Shown here piece after piece: positions 50,029 to 59,660 of a DNA stretch of 64,000 nt. The translations under genes were made by a program, and so were the position numbers. The number at the start of each line of letters is the position of its first letter. The stretch's first letter is position 1. Below the pieces are notes generated by a model. That model searched no databases. It was not told the origin of the DNA and was given only the letters and a program-made list of their open reading frames with translations. This DNA comes from Moraxella oblonga NBRC 102422 (GTDB lineage: Bacteria; Pseudomonadota; Gammaproteobacteria; Pseudomonadales; Moraxellaceae): the NCBI RefSeq assembly GCF_001598275.1, contig NZ_BCYQ01000006.1, positions 1 through 64,000 on the forward strand. Direction: 5' to 3'.

Positions 50029-52011
50029 ATGACTAAGACCAACGAACAGATTTCTGAGGTGCAAGCTCAAGAAATTTTGGAAAAATATGACCGTGAATCG
50101 GTAACAAGAAATCCAACCAGTTCAGTCGTTCGCTTTATTATTGCTGGCATTGCCATTTTATATTCTATTTTTCATTTATACATCACTTTTAACCCAATGC
50201 CTGAACTTGTTCAGCGTTCTGTACACGTTGCGGTAGGGGTGGCACTTATCTTTTTGATTTATCCACCTGCCAAAAAAAGCTCTCGCAAAAGTGTGGTGTG
50301 GTATGACTGGATTTGGGCAATACTTGGGCTGTCAACAGCTGGCTATCTGATAGCCAACTATCAGGACATCATGACGGTGCGAGGCGGTATTCCTAACAAT
50401 ATGGACATTGCTTTTGCAATCATTGCGGTGGTTGCGGTGTTAGAGAGTGCCAGACGCATCACAGGTTGGATTTTGCCAATTTTTGCCCTGATTTTCTTTG
50501 TTTACCCCTTCATCAGTCATATGGACTTTATGCCTGATCGTCTTTTGACCAGACCTTATGATTTTGGTGATATTTTTGGACAGTTTTATCTAAAAACAGA
50601 AGGGTTATACTCCACAGCGATTGGGGCTTCCACAACCTTTATCTTTTTATTTATTTTATTTGGCTCGTTTTTGGCTCGGTCTGGCATGGGGCAACTCTTT
50701 AATGATTTGGCATTGGCACTGGCAGGACATAAGCAAGGCGGTCCTGCAAAAGTGGCGGTCATTTCAAGTGGCTTTATGGGTAGTATCAACGGTGCTGCGG
50801 TGGCCAATGTCGTGGGGACTGGGGCATTTACCATTCCTTTGATGAAAAAAATCGGCTATGATAAAAACTTTGCAGGTGCGGTGGAGGCCAGTGCGTCTGT
50901 GGGTGGGCAAATTTTGCCACCCATTATGGGGGCGGCGGCATTTATCATGGCAGAAACCACAGGGGTCAAATATGGTACGATTGCATTGGCGGCTCTGCTC
51001 CCTGCACTGCTTTATTATCTTGGTGTGGTTGCTCAGGTTCATTTTCGTGCAGGTAAACAAAATCTGACAGGCATGCCTAAGTCGGATTTGCCACGAGCCA
51101 AAGAAGTGCTAAAAGCACGAGGACATATGCTGTTGCCTATTGTCGCTCTTGTGGTATTGCTTGCTAAAAATGTTCCTGTGGGCTATGCAGCAGCTTATAC
51201 CATTGGCTTTACGGTGGCGGTCAGCTGGCTCAAAAAAGAAACCAGAATGGGCTTTAAGGATATTTTACTGGCGTTAGAAGATGGTGCAAAACAGTCGCTT
51301 TCAGTCATGGCGGCTTGTGCTGTGGTGGGGATTGTTATTGGGGTGGTGAGCTTAACCAGTTTTGGTACAGTCATGACCTCGTTGATTGTGGCATTTGGTG
51401 CAGGCTCTTTGTTTTTAACATTGGTTTTAACCATGCTTGCCTCTATGGTGCTTGGTATGGGGCTGCCGTCCATTCCTGCTTATATCATCACTGCCACAAT
51501 GGCCGCCCCTGCACTGGCTGAATTTGGCGTGCCAATTTTGGTAGCACATATGTTTGTGTTTTATTTTGGTATTTTTGCCAACATCACACCACCTGTGGCA
51601 CTGGCTTCGTTTGCAGGAGCAGGGATTGCAGGGGGCGACCCCATGAAGACAGGTTGGCAGTCGCTTAGATTGGCATTGGCGGGCTTTATCGTACCGTTTA
51701 TGTTTGTCTATAATCCCAACATGCTCATGATTGATGTGCAGGGCGTTGATGTGATGACCAAAACCTTTGCAATGCCTGCATGGCACCTGATTGCTATGGT
51801 GGCGACAACTTCCATTGTGGGTGTGCTTGCATTATCTGCTTCGGTGGAAGGGTATCTAAAAACAATCATGCCAACATGGCAACGCGTTGTCATGGCGATT
51901 GGGGCATTCTGTTTGATTGCACCCGAAACAATCACCGATGTGATTGGTGTTGTGCTTGTGCTGGTTGTGGGGGCGATACATTTAAAAACTAGTAAAGCAA
52001 AAACCATTTAA
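50029..52011 (+). CDS. TRAP transporter fused permease (DctQ-DctM type)
   Basis: The 660-residue protein combines the small 4-helix and the large 12-helix TRAP subunits in one chain, as usual for the TAXI subfamily. Signatures include the hydrophilic N-terminus (residues 1-40), SGMGQLFNDLALALAGHKQGGPAKVAVISSGFMGSINGAAVANVVGTGAFTIPLMK (by segments), SASVGGQILPPIMGAAAF and GMGLPSIPAYI, all DctM hallmarks. It uses an ion gradient to import the substrate handed over by the binding lipoprotein. GGGA precedes the ATG with tight spacing to the DUF1850 gene. Confidence 0.92.
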   Translation: MTKTNEQISEVQAQEILEKYDRESVTRNPTSSVVRFIIAGIAILYSIFHLYITFNPMPELVQRSVHVAVGVALIFLIYPPAKKSSRKSVVWYDWIWAILGLSTAGYLIANYQDIMTVRGGIPNNMDIAFAIIAVVAVLESARRITGWILPIFALIFFVYPFISHMDFMPDRLLTRPYDFGDIFGQFYLKTEGLYSTAIGASTTFIFLFILFGSFLARSGMGQLFNDLALALAGHKQGGPAKVAVISSGFMGSINGAAVANVVGTGAFTIPLMKKIGYDKNFAGAVEASASVGGQILPPIMGAAAFIMAETTGVKYGTIALAALLPALLYYLGVVAQVHFRAGKQNLTGMPKSDLPRAKEVLKARGHMLLPIVALVVLLAKNVPVGYAAAYTIGFTVAVSWLKKETRMGFKDILLALEDGAKQSLSVMAACAVVGIVIGVVSLTSFGTVMTSLIVAFGAGSLFLTLVLTMLASMVLGMGLPSIPAYIITATMAAPALAEFGVPILVAHMFVFYFGIFANITPPVALASFAGAGIAGGDPMKTGWQSLRLALAGFIVPFMFVYNPNMLMIDVQGVDVMTKTFAMPAWHLIAMVATTSIVGVLALSASVEGYLKTIMPTWQRVVMAIGAFCLIAPETITDVIGVVLVLVVGAIHLKTSKAKTI

Positions 52012-52047
52012 CTTTATTTTCACCCATTAAAATGATGAGGGTATATT

Positions 52048-53592
52048 ATGACTTATTTTGACAAACACCGTCAGGCTCTTTTTTGCAATGACGAACAATC
52101 CATCGCCGACTACCAAACAGCGATGAACCAAGCGGTACAAGCCGTCTCAAACTGGCTCAAAGAAGACAAAATGTACACAGGCGGGAGCATTAAAGAGCTT
52201 CGCTCCCAAATCGCCTTTAACCCCAGTAAAGACGGCTTGGGCGTACAAAAATCGCTTGACCGCCTTGTTAAGCTGTTTTTAAACAAAAGTTTAAAGGTTC
52301 ATCACCCTCATTCTTTGGCACATTTGCATTGCCCCACGATGGTAACTTCACAGATTGCCGAAGTGTTGATTAACGCCACCAATCAGTCTATGGACTCGTG
52401 GGACCAGTCGCCAGCAGGCTCATTGATGGAAGTGCAACTTATTGACTACTTACGCCAAAAAACAGGCTATGGGGCTGGCACGGCAGGGGTGTTTACTTCT
52501 GGTGGTACACAGTCCAATTTGATGGGCGTTTTGCTGGCTCGTGATTGGGCAATTGCTAAAAATTGGACAAATACAGACGGCAAAGAATGGTCGGTTCAAA
52601 GAGACGGCATTCCTAGCGATGCAATGACCAAGGTCAAGGTACTTTGCTCTGAAAATGCCCACTTCTCCGTACAAAAAAATATGGCAATGATGGGAATGGG
52701 CTTTCAATCGGTCGTTACTGTGCCTGTCAATGACAACGCCCAGATGGACACCAAAGCCCTTGCCAAAATTATGGCAGACTTACAGGCAGATGGCAAAATC
52801 GTGGCGTGCGTGGTGGCAACGGCAGGCACGACAGATGCAGGGGCGATTGACGACATCAAGACAATCCGCAAGCTGTGCGATGATTATGGTGCGTGGCTAC
52901 ACATTGATGCGGCGTGGGGCGGAGCATTACTGTTATCTAACGACTATCGTGATATGCTTGATGGTGTGGAGCTGTCGGATTCTATCACGCTTGATTTTCA
53001 TAAGCACTTTTTCCAAAGTATCTCGTGCGGTGCATTCCTATTAAAAGATGAGAAAAACTACCGCTTTATGCACTATGAGGCCGAGTATCTAAACTCCGCC
53101 TATGACGAAGAACACGGCGTGCCAAACCTTGTATCCAAATCTTTGCAGACCACTCGCCGATTTGACGCACTCAAACTGTGGTTTACCATTGAGGCGTTGG
53201 GCGAAGAGCTGTACGGCTCAATGATTGACCACGGAGTTACGCTCACTCGTCAAGTGGCAGAGTATATCAAAGCAACCGATGGTTTGGAGCTACTTGTTGA
53301 GCCACAGTTTGCCTCTGTGCTGTTTCGTGTCGTACCAAAAGATTATCCAGCAGAGTTTATTGATAATCTCAACCAAAATGTCGCCGATGAACTGTTTGCC
53401 AAAGGCGAGGCAAATATTGGCGTAACTCGGGTGATTGACAGTCGTCAAAATGTGCAGTCTTTAAAGATGACGACCCTAAGCCCCATTGCCACGCTTGACA
53501 ATGTCAAAGCCTTACTTGGTCAAGTCTTGGCAGAGGCAGAGCGGATTAAAGACGATATTAAAAATGGCACTTATACACCGCCGATTGATTGA
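52048..53592 (+). CDS. ddc: L-2,4-diaminobutyrate decarboxylase
   Basis: The 514-residue group II PLP decarboxylase converts L-2,4-diaminobutyrate to 1,3-diaminopropane. Signatures are [13 protein letters not shown] near the N-terminus, [56 protein letters not shown] and the PLP lysine K319 in [10 protein letters not shown]. The HKHFFQ form, rather than HKWLFQ, is seen in the diaminobutyrate subgroup. GAGG at 52036-52039 supports the ATG. Cytoplasmic; last gene of the cluster, completing the pathway begun by dat. Confidence 0.92.
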   Translation: MTYFDKHRQALFCNDEQSIADYQTAMNQAVQAVSNWLKEDKMYTGGSIKELRSQIAFNPSKDGLGVQKSLDRLVKLFLNKSLKVHHPHSLAHLHCPTMVTSQIAEVLINATNQSMDSWDQSPAGSLMEVQLIDYLRQKTGYGAGTAGVFTSGGTQSNLMGVLLARDWAIAKNWTNTDGKEWSVQRDGIPSDAMTKVKVLCSENAHFSVQKNMAMMGMGFQSVVTVPVNDNAQMDTKALAKIMADLQADGKIVACVVATAGTTDAGAIDDIKTIRKLCDDYGAWLHIDAAWGGALLLSNDYRDMLDGVELSDSITLDFHKHFFQSISCGAFLLKDEKNYRFMHYEAEYLNSAYDEEHGVPNLVSKSLQTTRRFDALKLWFTIEALGEELYGSMIDHGVTLTRQVAEYIKATDGLELLVEPQFASVLFRVVPKDYPAEFIDNLNQNVADELFAKGEANIGVTRVIDSRQNVQSLKMTTLSPIATLDNVKALLGQVLAEAERIKDDIKNGTYTPPID

Positions 53593-53606
53593 GTTATCAT
53601 AAAACA

Positions 53607-53637
53607 AAAACCGTCCAAAGTGATTTTGGGCGGTTTT
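53607..53637 (+). terminator. Intrinsic terminator after ddc
   Basis: AAAACCGTCC (53607-53616) pairs, with one G-T pair, with GGGCGGTTTT (53628-53637). It ends the dat-TRAP-ddc cluster and lies between convergent genes. Confidence 0.75.
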
Positions 53638-53647
53638 CATATGATGA

Positions 53648-54136
53648 TTAAAATGGTTTGGTGTCAAGCTGATTTAAGATGCTTTCTAATTCATTGACAT
53701 CACACCTGTTTTTGTTTTCTGCACAATACTGGCGAAGTTGTGGTATGGTATCGGCATTGACAGGCTGTTTTTTGTGAAAAATATCAATCGGCACGAAGAT
53801 TTTTACAGGTTTGGGGTCATCTGGATTGATATGTTTGCTAAAATCACGCTGATATAAGACATTATTTATCACTAATTCAATATCTCTATTGCTTAGGGCT
53901 TGTGGATATGGAGAAGAAATATCAAATTCTTTACGGATAATTTTGCCTGTTTTATCAAGCCAAAGATGGCTCATTAATGTATTTTTGCACGCATTAAAAT
54001 ATTTCATCTCAATGTCATAACACCGCTCATTAGACGAACTAAGATGTAGCGTGAGTTGGTTGGGGTGTGAGTAATTGGAAGGGCTTGCCAATGCTGTGCT
54101 TGCCATCATTAGGCAAAGTGATAGTAATCGTTTCAT
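53648..54136 (-). CDS. Periplasmic protein of unknown function, possibly TonB-C-like
   Basis: I start at ATG 54136 (MKRLLSLCLMMASTALAS), which gives a clear signal peptide; a longer frame from 54178 would bury it. The mature protein has about 145 residues, two early cysteines (CYDIEMKYFNAC) and a beta-alpha-beta stretch, HLWLDKTGKIIRKEFDISS to VLYQRDF to PKPVKIFVPIDI, reminiscent of TonB C-terminal domains. A second Cys pair (CAENKNRC) is near the C-terminus. No firm family. It is divergent from the DUF72 gene. Confidence 0.75.
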   Translation of the reverse strand: MKRLLSLCLMMASTALASPSNYSHPNQLTLHLSSSNERCYDIEMKYFNACKNTLMSHLWLDKTGKIIRKEFDISSPYPQALSNRDIELVINNVLYQRDFSKHINPDDPKPVKIFVPIDIFHKKQPVNADTIPQLRQYCAENKNRCDVNELESILNQLDTKPF

Positions 54137-54235
54137 AGTTTGCACTGAGAGTTTTTTTGTAAGTATATACGACTTCAACAGTCATTGCAATAAACAAATA
54201 AATCAGTTTATGTGTTTGATGAGCAGGAGATGATT

Positions 54236-55057
54236 ATGCCAACCATCTATATTGGCACAGGTGGGTACAGTGATACCGATTTGATTGGTACGCTTTACCC
54301 ACACGGTGCAAAGGCAAGCGAGTTTTTGCACCACTATGCCAATCATTATGACTGCGTGGAAATTAACGCAAGTTTTCACGCTCCCATTGGACAAAAATCC
54401 CTGCTGGGTATGCTAAATAAAGCAGATGGACGGCTTAAATTTTCTTTAAAATTGCACCAAGATTTTAGCCACAATTTTACCGCCACTGCCAAAACTGCCC
54501 AAGCGTTTTTAAATATTCTTACGCCTTTACAAGACCATCTTGCCCCCTTATTATTACAATTTCCCCACAGCTTTGAGAGAACGCCTGCCAATCGTCAATA
54601 TTTGGGCGAAGTGGTAAAATGGTTTGAAAATCAACCACTTGCCATAGAATTTCGCCACCCCAGTTGGCACATCACGCCTGTCTTTACCCATTTTGCCAAA
54701 ACGCCCAATCTAATTTGGGTCAATACTGATTATCCCAAAAACATCGGACTACCCAACACGCCTTTTTGGGCGAATACTCGCACCGCCTATTATCGCTTGC
54801 ATGGCAACAATCAAAACTGGTGGGACGAGACAACCGCCAAAGACCGCCACAATTATCGTTATAGCGATGATGGACTTGGCAAAATCGCTGATGAGATTTT
54901 TAGTCATCGTGCCAATTTTGATGAGCTTTTTATTTATTTCCAAAATACGACCAATGCCCATTCTTTTTATAATATTATGATGTTAAAAGAAAAATTGTCC
55001 GCTTATGGTTTTGTGGTGAAAACGCCAGAAATCAAAGGGCAGGGGGTTTTATTCTAA
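54236..55057 (+). CDS. DUF72 (YecE-like) family protein
   Basis: The start at 54236 (MPTIYIGTGGYSD) is chosen because AGGAG at 54225-54229 precedes it by 6 bases; ATG 54230 and 54212 are less well placed. The 273-residue protein shows the DUF72 marks: IGTGGYSD, FLHHYANHYDCVEINASFH, FSLKLHQDFSHN, LLLQFPHSF, LAIEFRHPSW and YYRLHG, with a TIM-barrel-like pattern. Biochemical role is not established for the family. The 3' end overlaps the convergent EamA gene by 4 bases. Confidence 0.92.
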   Translation: MPTIYIGTGGYSDTDLIGTLYPHGAKASEFLHHYANHYDCVEINASFHAPIGQKSLLGMLNKADGRLKFSLKLHQDFSHNFTATAKTAQAFLNILTPLQDHLAPLLLQFPHSFERTPANRQYLGEVVKWFENQPLAIEFRHPSWHITPVFTHFAKTPNLIWVNTDYPKNIGLPNTPFWANTRTAYYRLHGNNQNWWDETTAKDRHNYRYSDDGLGKIADEIFSHRANFDELFIYFQNTTNAHSFYNIMMLKEKLSAYGFVVKTPEIKGQGVLF

Positions 55058-55914
55058 TTGTTTTTTTTAATAATCGGAATGAGTGTAGAAAGAATGGCTG
55101 AACCAATGACTAAAATACTACCCAGAGCGGTTAATAAACTCATGGTCTCACCCAAAAATAAAAAGGCAATCAATACGCCAAATACAGGCTCTAAAACAAT
55201 GAGCATGCCACTGATATGGGCAGGCGTTTTATTAAGCCCAAGATTCCAAAGTTTATAGGCAAGCCAACTGCACCCAATGCCCAGATAAATGACTGACAAT
55301 AAACCAAGCCAATTAAAATGAATTGTCCAATCTTTTATTACTGATAAAGAAATGGGTAAAGAGATGATTGCTCCTTGTACTAAAATAATGGCGGTATAGG
55401 CTTGATTATCAATCACATTCATGATGTTTTTGGCTAAATGTACACTTAATGCAAATCCCATACCCGCGATAAACACAAGGAATAAGCCAAATAAATTGAC
55501 TACTTCATCAGTTTGCGAACCCAGCACCAAAAGTCCAATGCCCAAAAAGGCAATCACGCTTAATAACCAATCATAAATCGCTATTTTTTGTTTGAATAAT
55601 AAAAAACCCAAAATTAAAATCATGATAGGCTCTGCACCAATCATGACGACAGCGCTACTTGCTGATGTATAAGAAAGTCCAATGAATTGCACCAAAATCC
55701 CAATCGGAAACATTAAGAGCGAAATACCCCAAAGTTTTTGACGTAAGGATTTATCAATCGTGGGATAAGATTTTAAAAATAAAGGCAAAGCAATGGCACT
55801 TGCAATAAAAAAGCGAATCTGCACCGCCATTGCAGGGTCAAACATGGTATAAGCGTATTTGCCTGCGGTAAATGAGCTTGCCCAGATGAATAGGGCGATG
55901 ATGATGTATAACAT
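55054..55914 (-). CDS. EamA-family (DMT) membrane transporter
   Basis: The 286-residue protein has ten hydrophobic helices in two EamA repeats: IWASSFTAGKYAY and GLSYTSASSAVVMIGAEPIMILILG in the first, WLAYKLWNLGLNKTPAHISGMLIVLEPVFGVLIAFLFLGE (by segments) in the second. DMT exporters remove amino acids or other metabolites; the substrate cannot be told from sequence. It ends IIPIIKKNN. The ribosome site is weak. It lies downstream of tRNA-Val and of that gene's terminator. Confidence 0.9.
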   Translation of the reverse strand: MLYIIIALFIWASSFTAGKYAYTMFDPAMAVQIRFFIASAIALPLFLKSYPTIDKSLRQKLWGISLLMFPIGILVQFIGLSYTSASSAVVMIGAEPIMILILGFLLFKQKIAIYDWLLSVIAFLGIGLLVLGSQTDEVVNLFGLFLVFIAGMGFALSVHLAKNIMNVIDNQAYTAIILVQGAIISLPISLSVIKDWTIHFNWLGLLSVIYLGIGCSWLAYKLWNLGLNKTPAHISGMLIVLEPVFGVLIAFLFLGETMSLLTALGSILVIGSAILSTLIPIIKKNN

Positions 55915-55936
55915 GGTGTGATGACTTTAAAACAGA

Positions 55937-55962
55937 AAACCCCTTGAAAAATCAAGGGGTTT
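55937..55962 (-). terminator. Intrinsic terminator after tRNA-Val
   Basis: AAACCCCTTGA and TCAAGGGGTTT form an 11-bp stem with a 4-base loop. Read on the minus strand it is followed by a T-rich tail (TTTTCTGTTTT), right after the tRNA 3' end. Confidence 0.8.
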
Positions 55963-55967
55963 AAATA

Positions 55968-56044
55968 TGGTAGGCGTAAACGGACTCGAACCATCGACCC
56001 CCACCATGTCAAGGTGGTGCTCTAACCAACTGAGCTATACGCCT
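55968..56044 (-). tRNA. tRNA-Val (anticodon GAC)
   Basis: The minus strand gives a 77-nt cloverleaf including an encoded CCA. The acceptor stem is AGGCGTA/TACGCCT, the D-arm GCTCAGTTGGTTAGAGC, the anticodon stem CCACC/GGTGG with loop TTGACAT (anticodon GAC), and the T-arm loop TTCGAGT. It has its own promoter and terminator. Confidence 0.95.
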
Positions 56045-56057
56045 AAAAAGTGGTCTT

Positions 56058-56085
56058 ATTATAGCAGATTAATTTAAAATGGCAA
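56058..56085 (-). promoter_or_regulatory. Promoter of tRNA-Val
   Basis: On the minus strand TTGCCA (56085-56080), a 16-base spacer and TATAAT (56063-56058) precede the tRNA by 13 bases. It sits directly behind the pilD stop codon. Confidence 0.75.
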
Positions 56086-56093
56086 GTACTTTT

Positions 56094-57002
56094 TTAAATT
56101 TTATACAAACTTAAATACCAAGACATGATGTCATGTCCCCACAGTAGGGCGATGATACCTGCAATGGCGATATAAGGACCAAAGGCAAATGCACGGTTTT
56201 CGCCACGCACTTTCATTAAAATCAGACCGACAATAGAACCTAAGACGGCGGATGTTAGGATTAAAAAGGGTAATATGCTCACACCAAGCCATGCTCCAAT
56301 CGCTCCTAGTAGTTTAAAATCTCCCGCTCCCATGCCATCTCTTTTCTTGATGAGAGTATAGAGTTTGGCAACCGACCAAAAGGACAAAAATCCAAGGAGT
56401 CCACCCCACACCGCAGAGCTGAGTGAAGTAAAGATGTTTTGAGTATTTGCTATTAAGCCTATCATGCCTAGCGGAAAAACCAAACGGTCAGGCAGTAGCT
56501 TGGTATCAAAATCAATGCCAGTTAAAGCGATGAGTATCCACAAATAGATAAGTCCTAATAGTCCTACAATATTTGCTCCTAGTGTGTAAATGACTAGGAC
56601 GGACAACAAAGCAGTGATGAGTTCCACCAGTGGATAGCGGATACTAATAGGATTACCACAGCCAGAACATTTACCACGCAGTAGTACAAGCCAACTAATG
56701 ACTGGGATATTTTCGTAGGCACGGATTTGGTGGTTGCATTTGGGGCAACGAGAAGGTGGATAAGACAGGCTTATGGGTTTGTCTTGGTCAATGATGGTTT
56801 TTAGTTGGTTGGTGATGTGGTAGGGTATGTCGTGTTCATCAGATAGAAATTCCACACACTCTTTACGCCATGCTCTCTTCATGATAAGCGGTGTGCGATG
56901 AATGACAACATTTAAAAAACTACCAACGCACAGCCCTAACATAAACGTAGCAGTTAATGCTAGGGCAGCGTTTTTTTGTAAAAGTATAATAAATTCCATC
57001 AT
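56094..57002 (-). CDS. pilD: Prepilin leader peptidase/N-methyltransferase
   Basis: The 302-residue inner-membrane protein is the A24 aspartic peptidase that cleaves and N-methylates type IV prepilins (and type II secretion pseudopilins). It has the cytoplasmic zinc knuckle CPKC (86-89) and CSGC (112-115), the GSFLNVVIHR segment, the Asp motif GIDFDTKLLPD (164-172) and the second catalytic Asp in GMGAGDFK (D228), with about eight membrane helices. Its ATG overlaps the pilC stop (TAATG), so the two are translationally coupled. Confidence 0.96.
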   Translation of the reverse strand: MMEFIILLQKNAALALTATFMLGLCVGSFLNVVIHRTPLIMKRAWRKECVEFLSDEHDIPYHITNQLKTIIDQDKPISLSYPPSRCPKCNHQIRAYENIPVISWLVLLRGKCSGCGNPISIRYPLVELITALLSVLVIYTLGANIVGLLGLIYLWILIALTGIDFDTKLLPDRLVFPLGMIGLIANTQNIFTSLSSAVWGGLLGFLSFWSVAKLYTLIKKRDGMGAGDFKLLGAIGAWLGVSILPFLILTSAVLGSIVGLILMKVRGENRAFAFGPYIAIAGIIALLWGHDIMSWYLSLYKI

Positions 57003-58225
57003 TAACCAATAATATCGCCCATCATAAAGATTGGTAGGTACATGGCGATGACCAGACCACCGATAACAACACCCAAGAATGCCATAATCATTGGTTCCAT
57101 GAGGCTGGTTAGACCATCTACGGCGTTATCTACTTCGTTCTCATAGTAGGTGGCACAGTTGTCTAGCATTTCTTCAAGACTACCAGCCTCTTCACCGATG
57201 CCCACCATCTGAATCACCATGCTAGGGAATAGGTTAGTAGTACGAATGGCAAATTGGAGCTGTTGACCTGTAGAAACGTCATCTTTGATGCGTTGGGTGG
57301 CGTTGTAAAAGACAATATTGTTGGTTGCCCCTGCGGTAGAATCCAATGCATCAATGAGTGGTACACCAGCTGCAAAAGTGGTGGATAAAGTACGACAAAA
57401 ACGAGCAATAATCGCTTTATAAACGATGTCACCAAAAATGGGTAGTTTTAGAGCAACACGGTCAAGAAAATCACGAAACTTTTTACTGTGGGTTTTGGCT
57501 TGTGAAAAAGCAATGACGATACCACCTAAAATCAAGAATACGGGGATATAGTAAGCGACAAGCCAGTTGGACATATTGACAACTAACTGGGTAAAGGCAG
57601 GCAGTTCAGCACCGAAACCTTCAAACATGGCAGCAAACACAGGCACAACCTTGATTAGCAAAATCGCTGTAACGATGATGGCAACGATGATAACCGCAAT
57701 CGGATATTTCATTGCTTTTTTGATTTTAGCTTTTAGCAACTCACTTTTTTCTTTGTAGGTGGCGACACGTTCTAGCATGGTCTCCAACGCACCCGATTGT
57801 TCACCAGATTCAACCAAAGAGCAAAACAAATCATCAAAGTATTTGGGGTGCTTACGCAATGAGTTAGCAAAGTTACTGCCCGCTTCAATGTCGGCTTTTA
57901 CTTTTAGCACTAACTCTTTCATGCTAAGGTTGTCAAGCGAATCTGCCACAATCTCAAAAGACTGCGTCAAAGGTACACCCGCTTTCATCATGGTAGCAAG
58001 CTGCCGCACAAAAATAGCAATGTCTAGGGCTTTAATGGCTTTTTTGCGTTGGAATAGTGGTTTGCCCTTAGGCTTGATATTTTCAATCGCAATACCTTGC
58101 TTACGTAGCTGAGCCCGAGCCAACTCAATGCTTTTACTGGTAACTTCACCTGAAACTTTTTGTCCACGTCTATTTGTACCTGTGTACTTAAAATCCAGTA
58201 ATTGTTCGGTTACTGCTTTTGCCAT
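57002..58225 (-). CDS. pilC: Type IV pilus inner-membrane platform protein
   Basis: The 407-residue protein has two T2SSF (GspF-type) domains. The first contains FVRQLATMMKAGVPLTQSFEIV and SGEQSGALETMLERVA, the second ARFCRTLSTTFAAGVPLIDALDS and GIGEEAGSLEEMLDNCATYYE, with three membrane segments. PilC is the polytopic platform of the pilus motor, working with PilB/PilT ATPases. AAAGAGA before the ATG is a good ribosome site. The usual pilB neighbour is not upstream; a patatin-like gene is there instead. Confidence 0.96.
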   Translation of the reverse strand: MAKAVTEQLLDFKYTGTNRRGQKVSGEVTSKSIELARAQLRKQGIAIENIKPKGKPLFQRKKAIKALDIAIFVRQLATMMKAGVPLTQSFEIVADSLDNLSMKELVLKVKADIEAGSNFANSLRKHPKYFDDLFCSLVESGEQSGALETMLERVATYKEKSELLKAKIKKAMKYPIAVIIVAIIVTAILLIKVVPVFAAMFEGFGAELPAFTQLVVNMSNWLVAYYIPVFLILGGIVIAFSQAKTHSKKFRDFLDRVALKLPIFGDIVYKAIIARFCRTLSTTFAAGVPLIDALDSTAGATNNIVFYNATQRIKDDVSTGQQLQFAIRTTNLFPSMVIQMVGIGEEAGSLEEMLDNCATYYENEVDNAVDGLTSLMEPMIMAFLGVVIGGLVIAMYLPIFMMGDIIG

Positions 58226-58282
58226 GTGAATCTCTTTATATTGATCAAATATGGTGTTAAAAAATGAATAATCTTTGATACC

Positions 58283-58312
58283 ATTTTACACCACAAGTAG
58301 CTAGATTGTAAA
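58283..58312 (-). promoter_or_regulatory. Candidate promoter of pilC-pilD
   Basis: On the minus strand TTTACA (58312-58307), an 18-base spacer and TAAAAT (58288-58283) lie about 60 bases before the pilC start. Both boxes are one mismatch from consensus. Confidence 0.5.
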
Positions 58313-58420
58313 TATTACTTACCAAAAGTTACCCAAATTTCGCTATTTTTGATGAACTTTATTATGCCGTTTGGGTTATTTAAAAATCAACGGTGTTATT
58401 TTTAGGTTAAATAGCGATAT

Positions 58421-59509
58421 TTAGGGGCTAAGTTTTTTGATGTCGTTCATTTTTTGTAAAGTAGCTTCTTTGCCTTTTTGTATCATCAAGGTTTTTTGGG
58501 TGGTGTCAAAAATGGCAAATTCATCAAGCTGTGGTGTGATGATAACATCACTCATCGCCAAATCCTCTGGGTGGGCATGAGCAGAGGGTGTATAAAGCAT
58601 TTTCCAAAAGGCTTGTGGTTTGTCAGGTAGAGTATCTGGCAGTTCATCAGGTAGATTGATTTGGGTTTGGGCTGGTAGGTCGTTTAGGATTTGGCTTAGG
58701 TCAATGCCAAATGGTAGTGGGGTATTTTTTAGGGCATTAAAATCCACAGGAATGTTGACAGTTTGGTTGCCCCATGTGGCAGATATGCCTGTATCATCTT
58801 TTTTGATGGTGGCTTGTTTTTTGGTGGTTTGGGTGGGTGATGGGGATTTTTGGGGCAAAAGATTGACCGCGATGACCTTTTTTGCTCCCAAGCTTTTGGC
58901 AATGCGTACAGGCAACAGGGCAGACTGCCCACCATCAATGTATTTATCACCATAATTGGTAGGTATGCGTGGAGCGATAAAGATGTTTGGAATGGAAGCA
59001 GAGGCTTGGACAGCAAGCCCTGCCTCACCTGTATAAAATGGCGTGGCTTGACGGCTTTGTTTGTGTGTGGCGACAGCAATGAAGGGTGTGCTAAATTTTT
59101 CTATGGGTTTTTGGGTGTGATTATTGATGAAAGTGCGTAATTTTTCGCCAGCAACGAAACCTTGCTTACTTGGAGTAAAGTCAATGAGTGTGGTCTCATC
59201 TAAATCTACAACAATCTGTCGGATTTGTGAGGGTGTTTTGCCAGAGGCATACAGTGACCCAATGATGGCTCCAACACTTGTGCCAACGACCATGTCAGGT
59301 CTAATGTTGTTTTCGTGTAGGGCTTCAAGTACACCGACATGAGCAAAACCGTATGCACCGCCACCGCCCAGCACAAGGGCGATTTGGGCAGGTTTTGGTT
59401 TGGGGGTAACAGGCGTGACGGTTGGGGTGGGGGTAGGTGCTTTGGTGGTGCAGGCGGTTAATGCCAAGACGGATAAGCTCGTAGCGACAAGGGTGGTAAA
59501 TTTTTTCAT
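58421..59509 (-). CDS. Patatin-like phospholipase lipoprotein (RssA-like)
   Basis: From ATG 59509 (a TTG nine bases upstream is the alternative) the protein has 362 residues, a lipobox LALTAC with C20, a Pro/Thr-rich spacer ([16 protein letters not shown]) and a patatin domain: oxyanion loop [10 protein letters not shown], nucleophile GTSVG and catalytic Asp in YIDGG. It should be a membrane-anchored Ser-Asp acyl hydrolase acting on lipids. A TATTAT box (minus strand, 59544-59539) lies about 30 bases upstream. The region between the domain and the C-terminus is poorly conserved with a Pro/Lys-rich loop. Confidence 0.92.
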   Translation of the reverse strand: MKKFTTLVATSLSVLALTACTTKAPTPTPTVTPVTPKPKPAQIALVLGGGGAYGFAHVGVLEALHENNIRPDMVVGTSVGAIIGSLYASGKTPSQIRQIVVDLDETTLIDFTPSKQGFVAGEKLRTFINNHTQKPIEKFSTPFIAVATHKQSRQATPFYTGEAGLAVQASASIPNIFIAPRIPTNYGDKYIDGGQSALLPVRIAKSLGAKKVIAVNLLPQKSPSPTQTTKKQATIKKDDTGISATWGNQTVNIPVDFNALKNTPLPFGIDLSQILNDLPAQTQINLPDELPDTLPDKPQAFWKMLYTPSAHAHPEDLAMSDVIITPQLDEFAIFDTTQKTLMIQKGKEATLQKMNDIKKLSP

Positions 59510-59621
59510 GATAATCAATGGGTGGGGAAAATGGGCTTATAATACGCCAAATCGTGGGATTTTGCGTATGAATTTTGTAGTGGGTGGTGTGTTTTGTATG
59601 TTTGTTTTAAACGTCATCAGC

Positions 59622-59654
59622 AAAACCCCCAAACTCACATAAGTTGGGGGTTTT
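59622..59654 (-). terminator. Intrinsic terminator after the autotransporter gene
   Basis: AAAACCCCCAA (59622-59632) pairs with TTGGGGGTTTT (59644-59654), an 11-bp stem seven bases past the stop codon. Confidence 0.85.
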
Positions 59655-59660
59655 ATTGGC

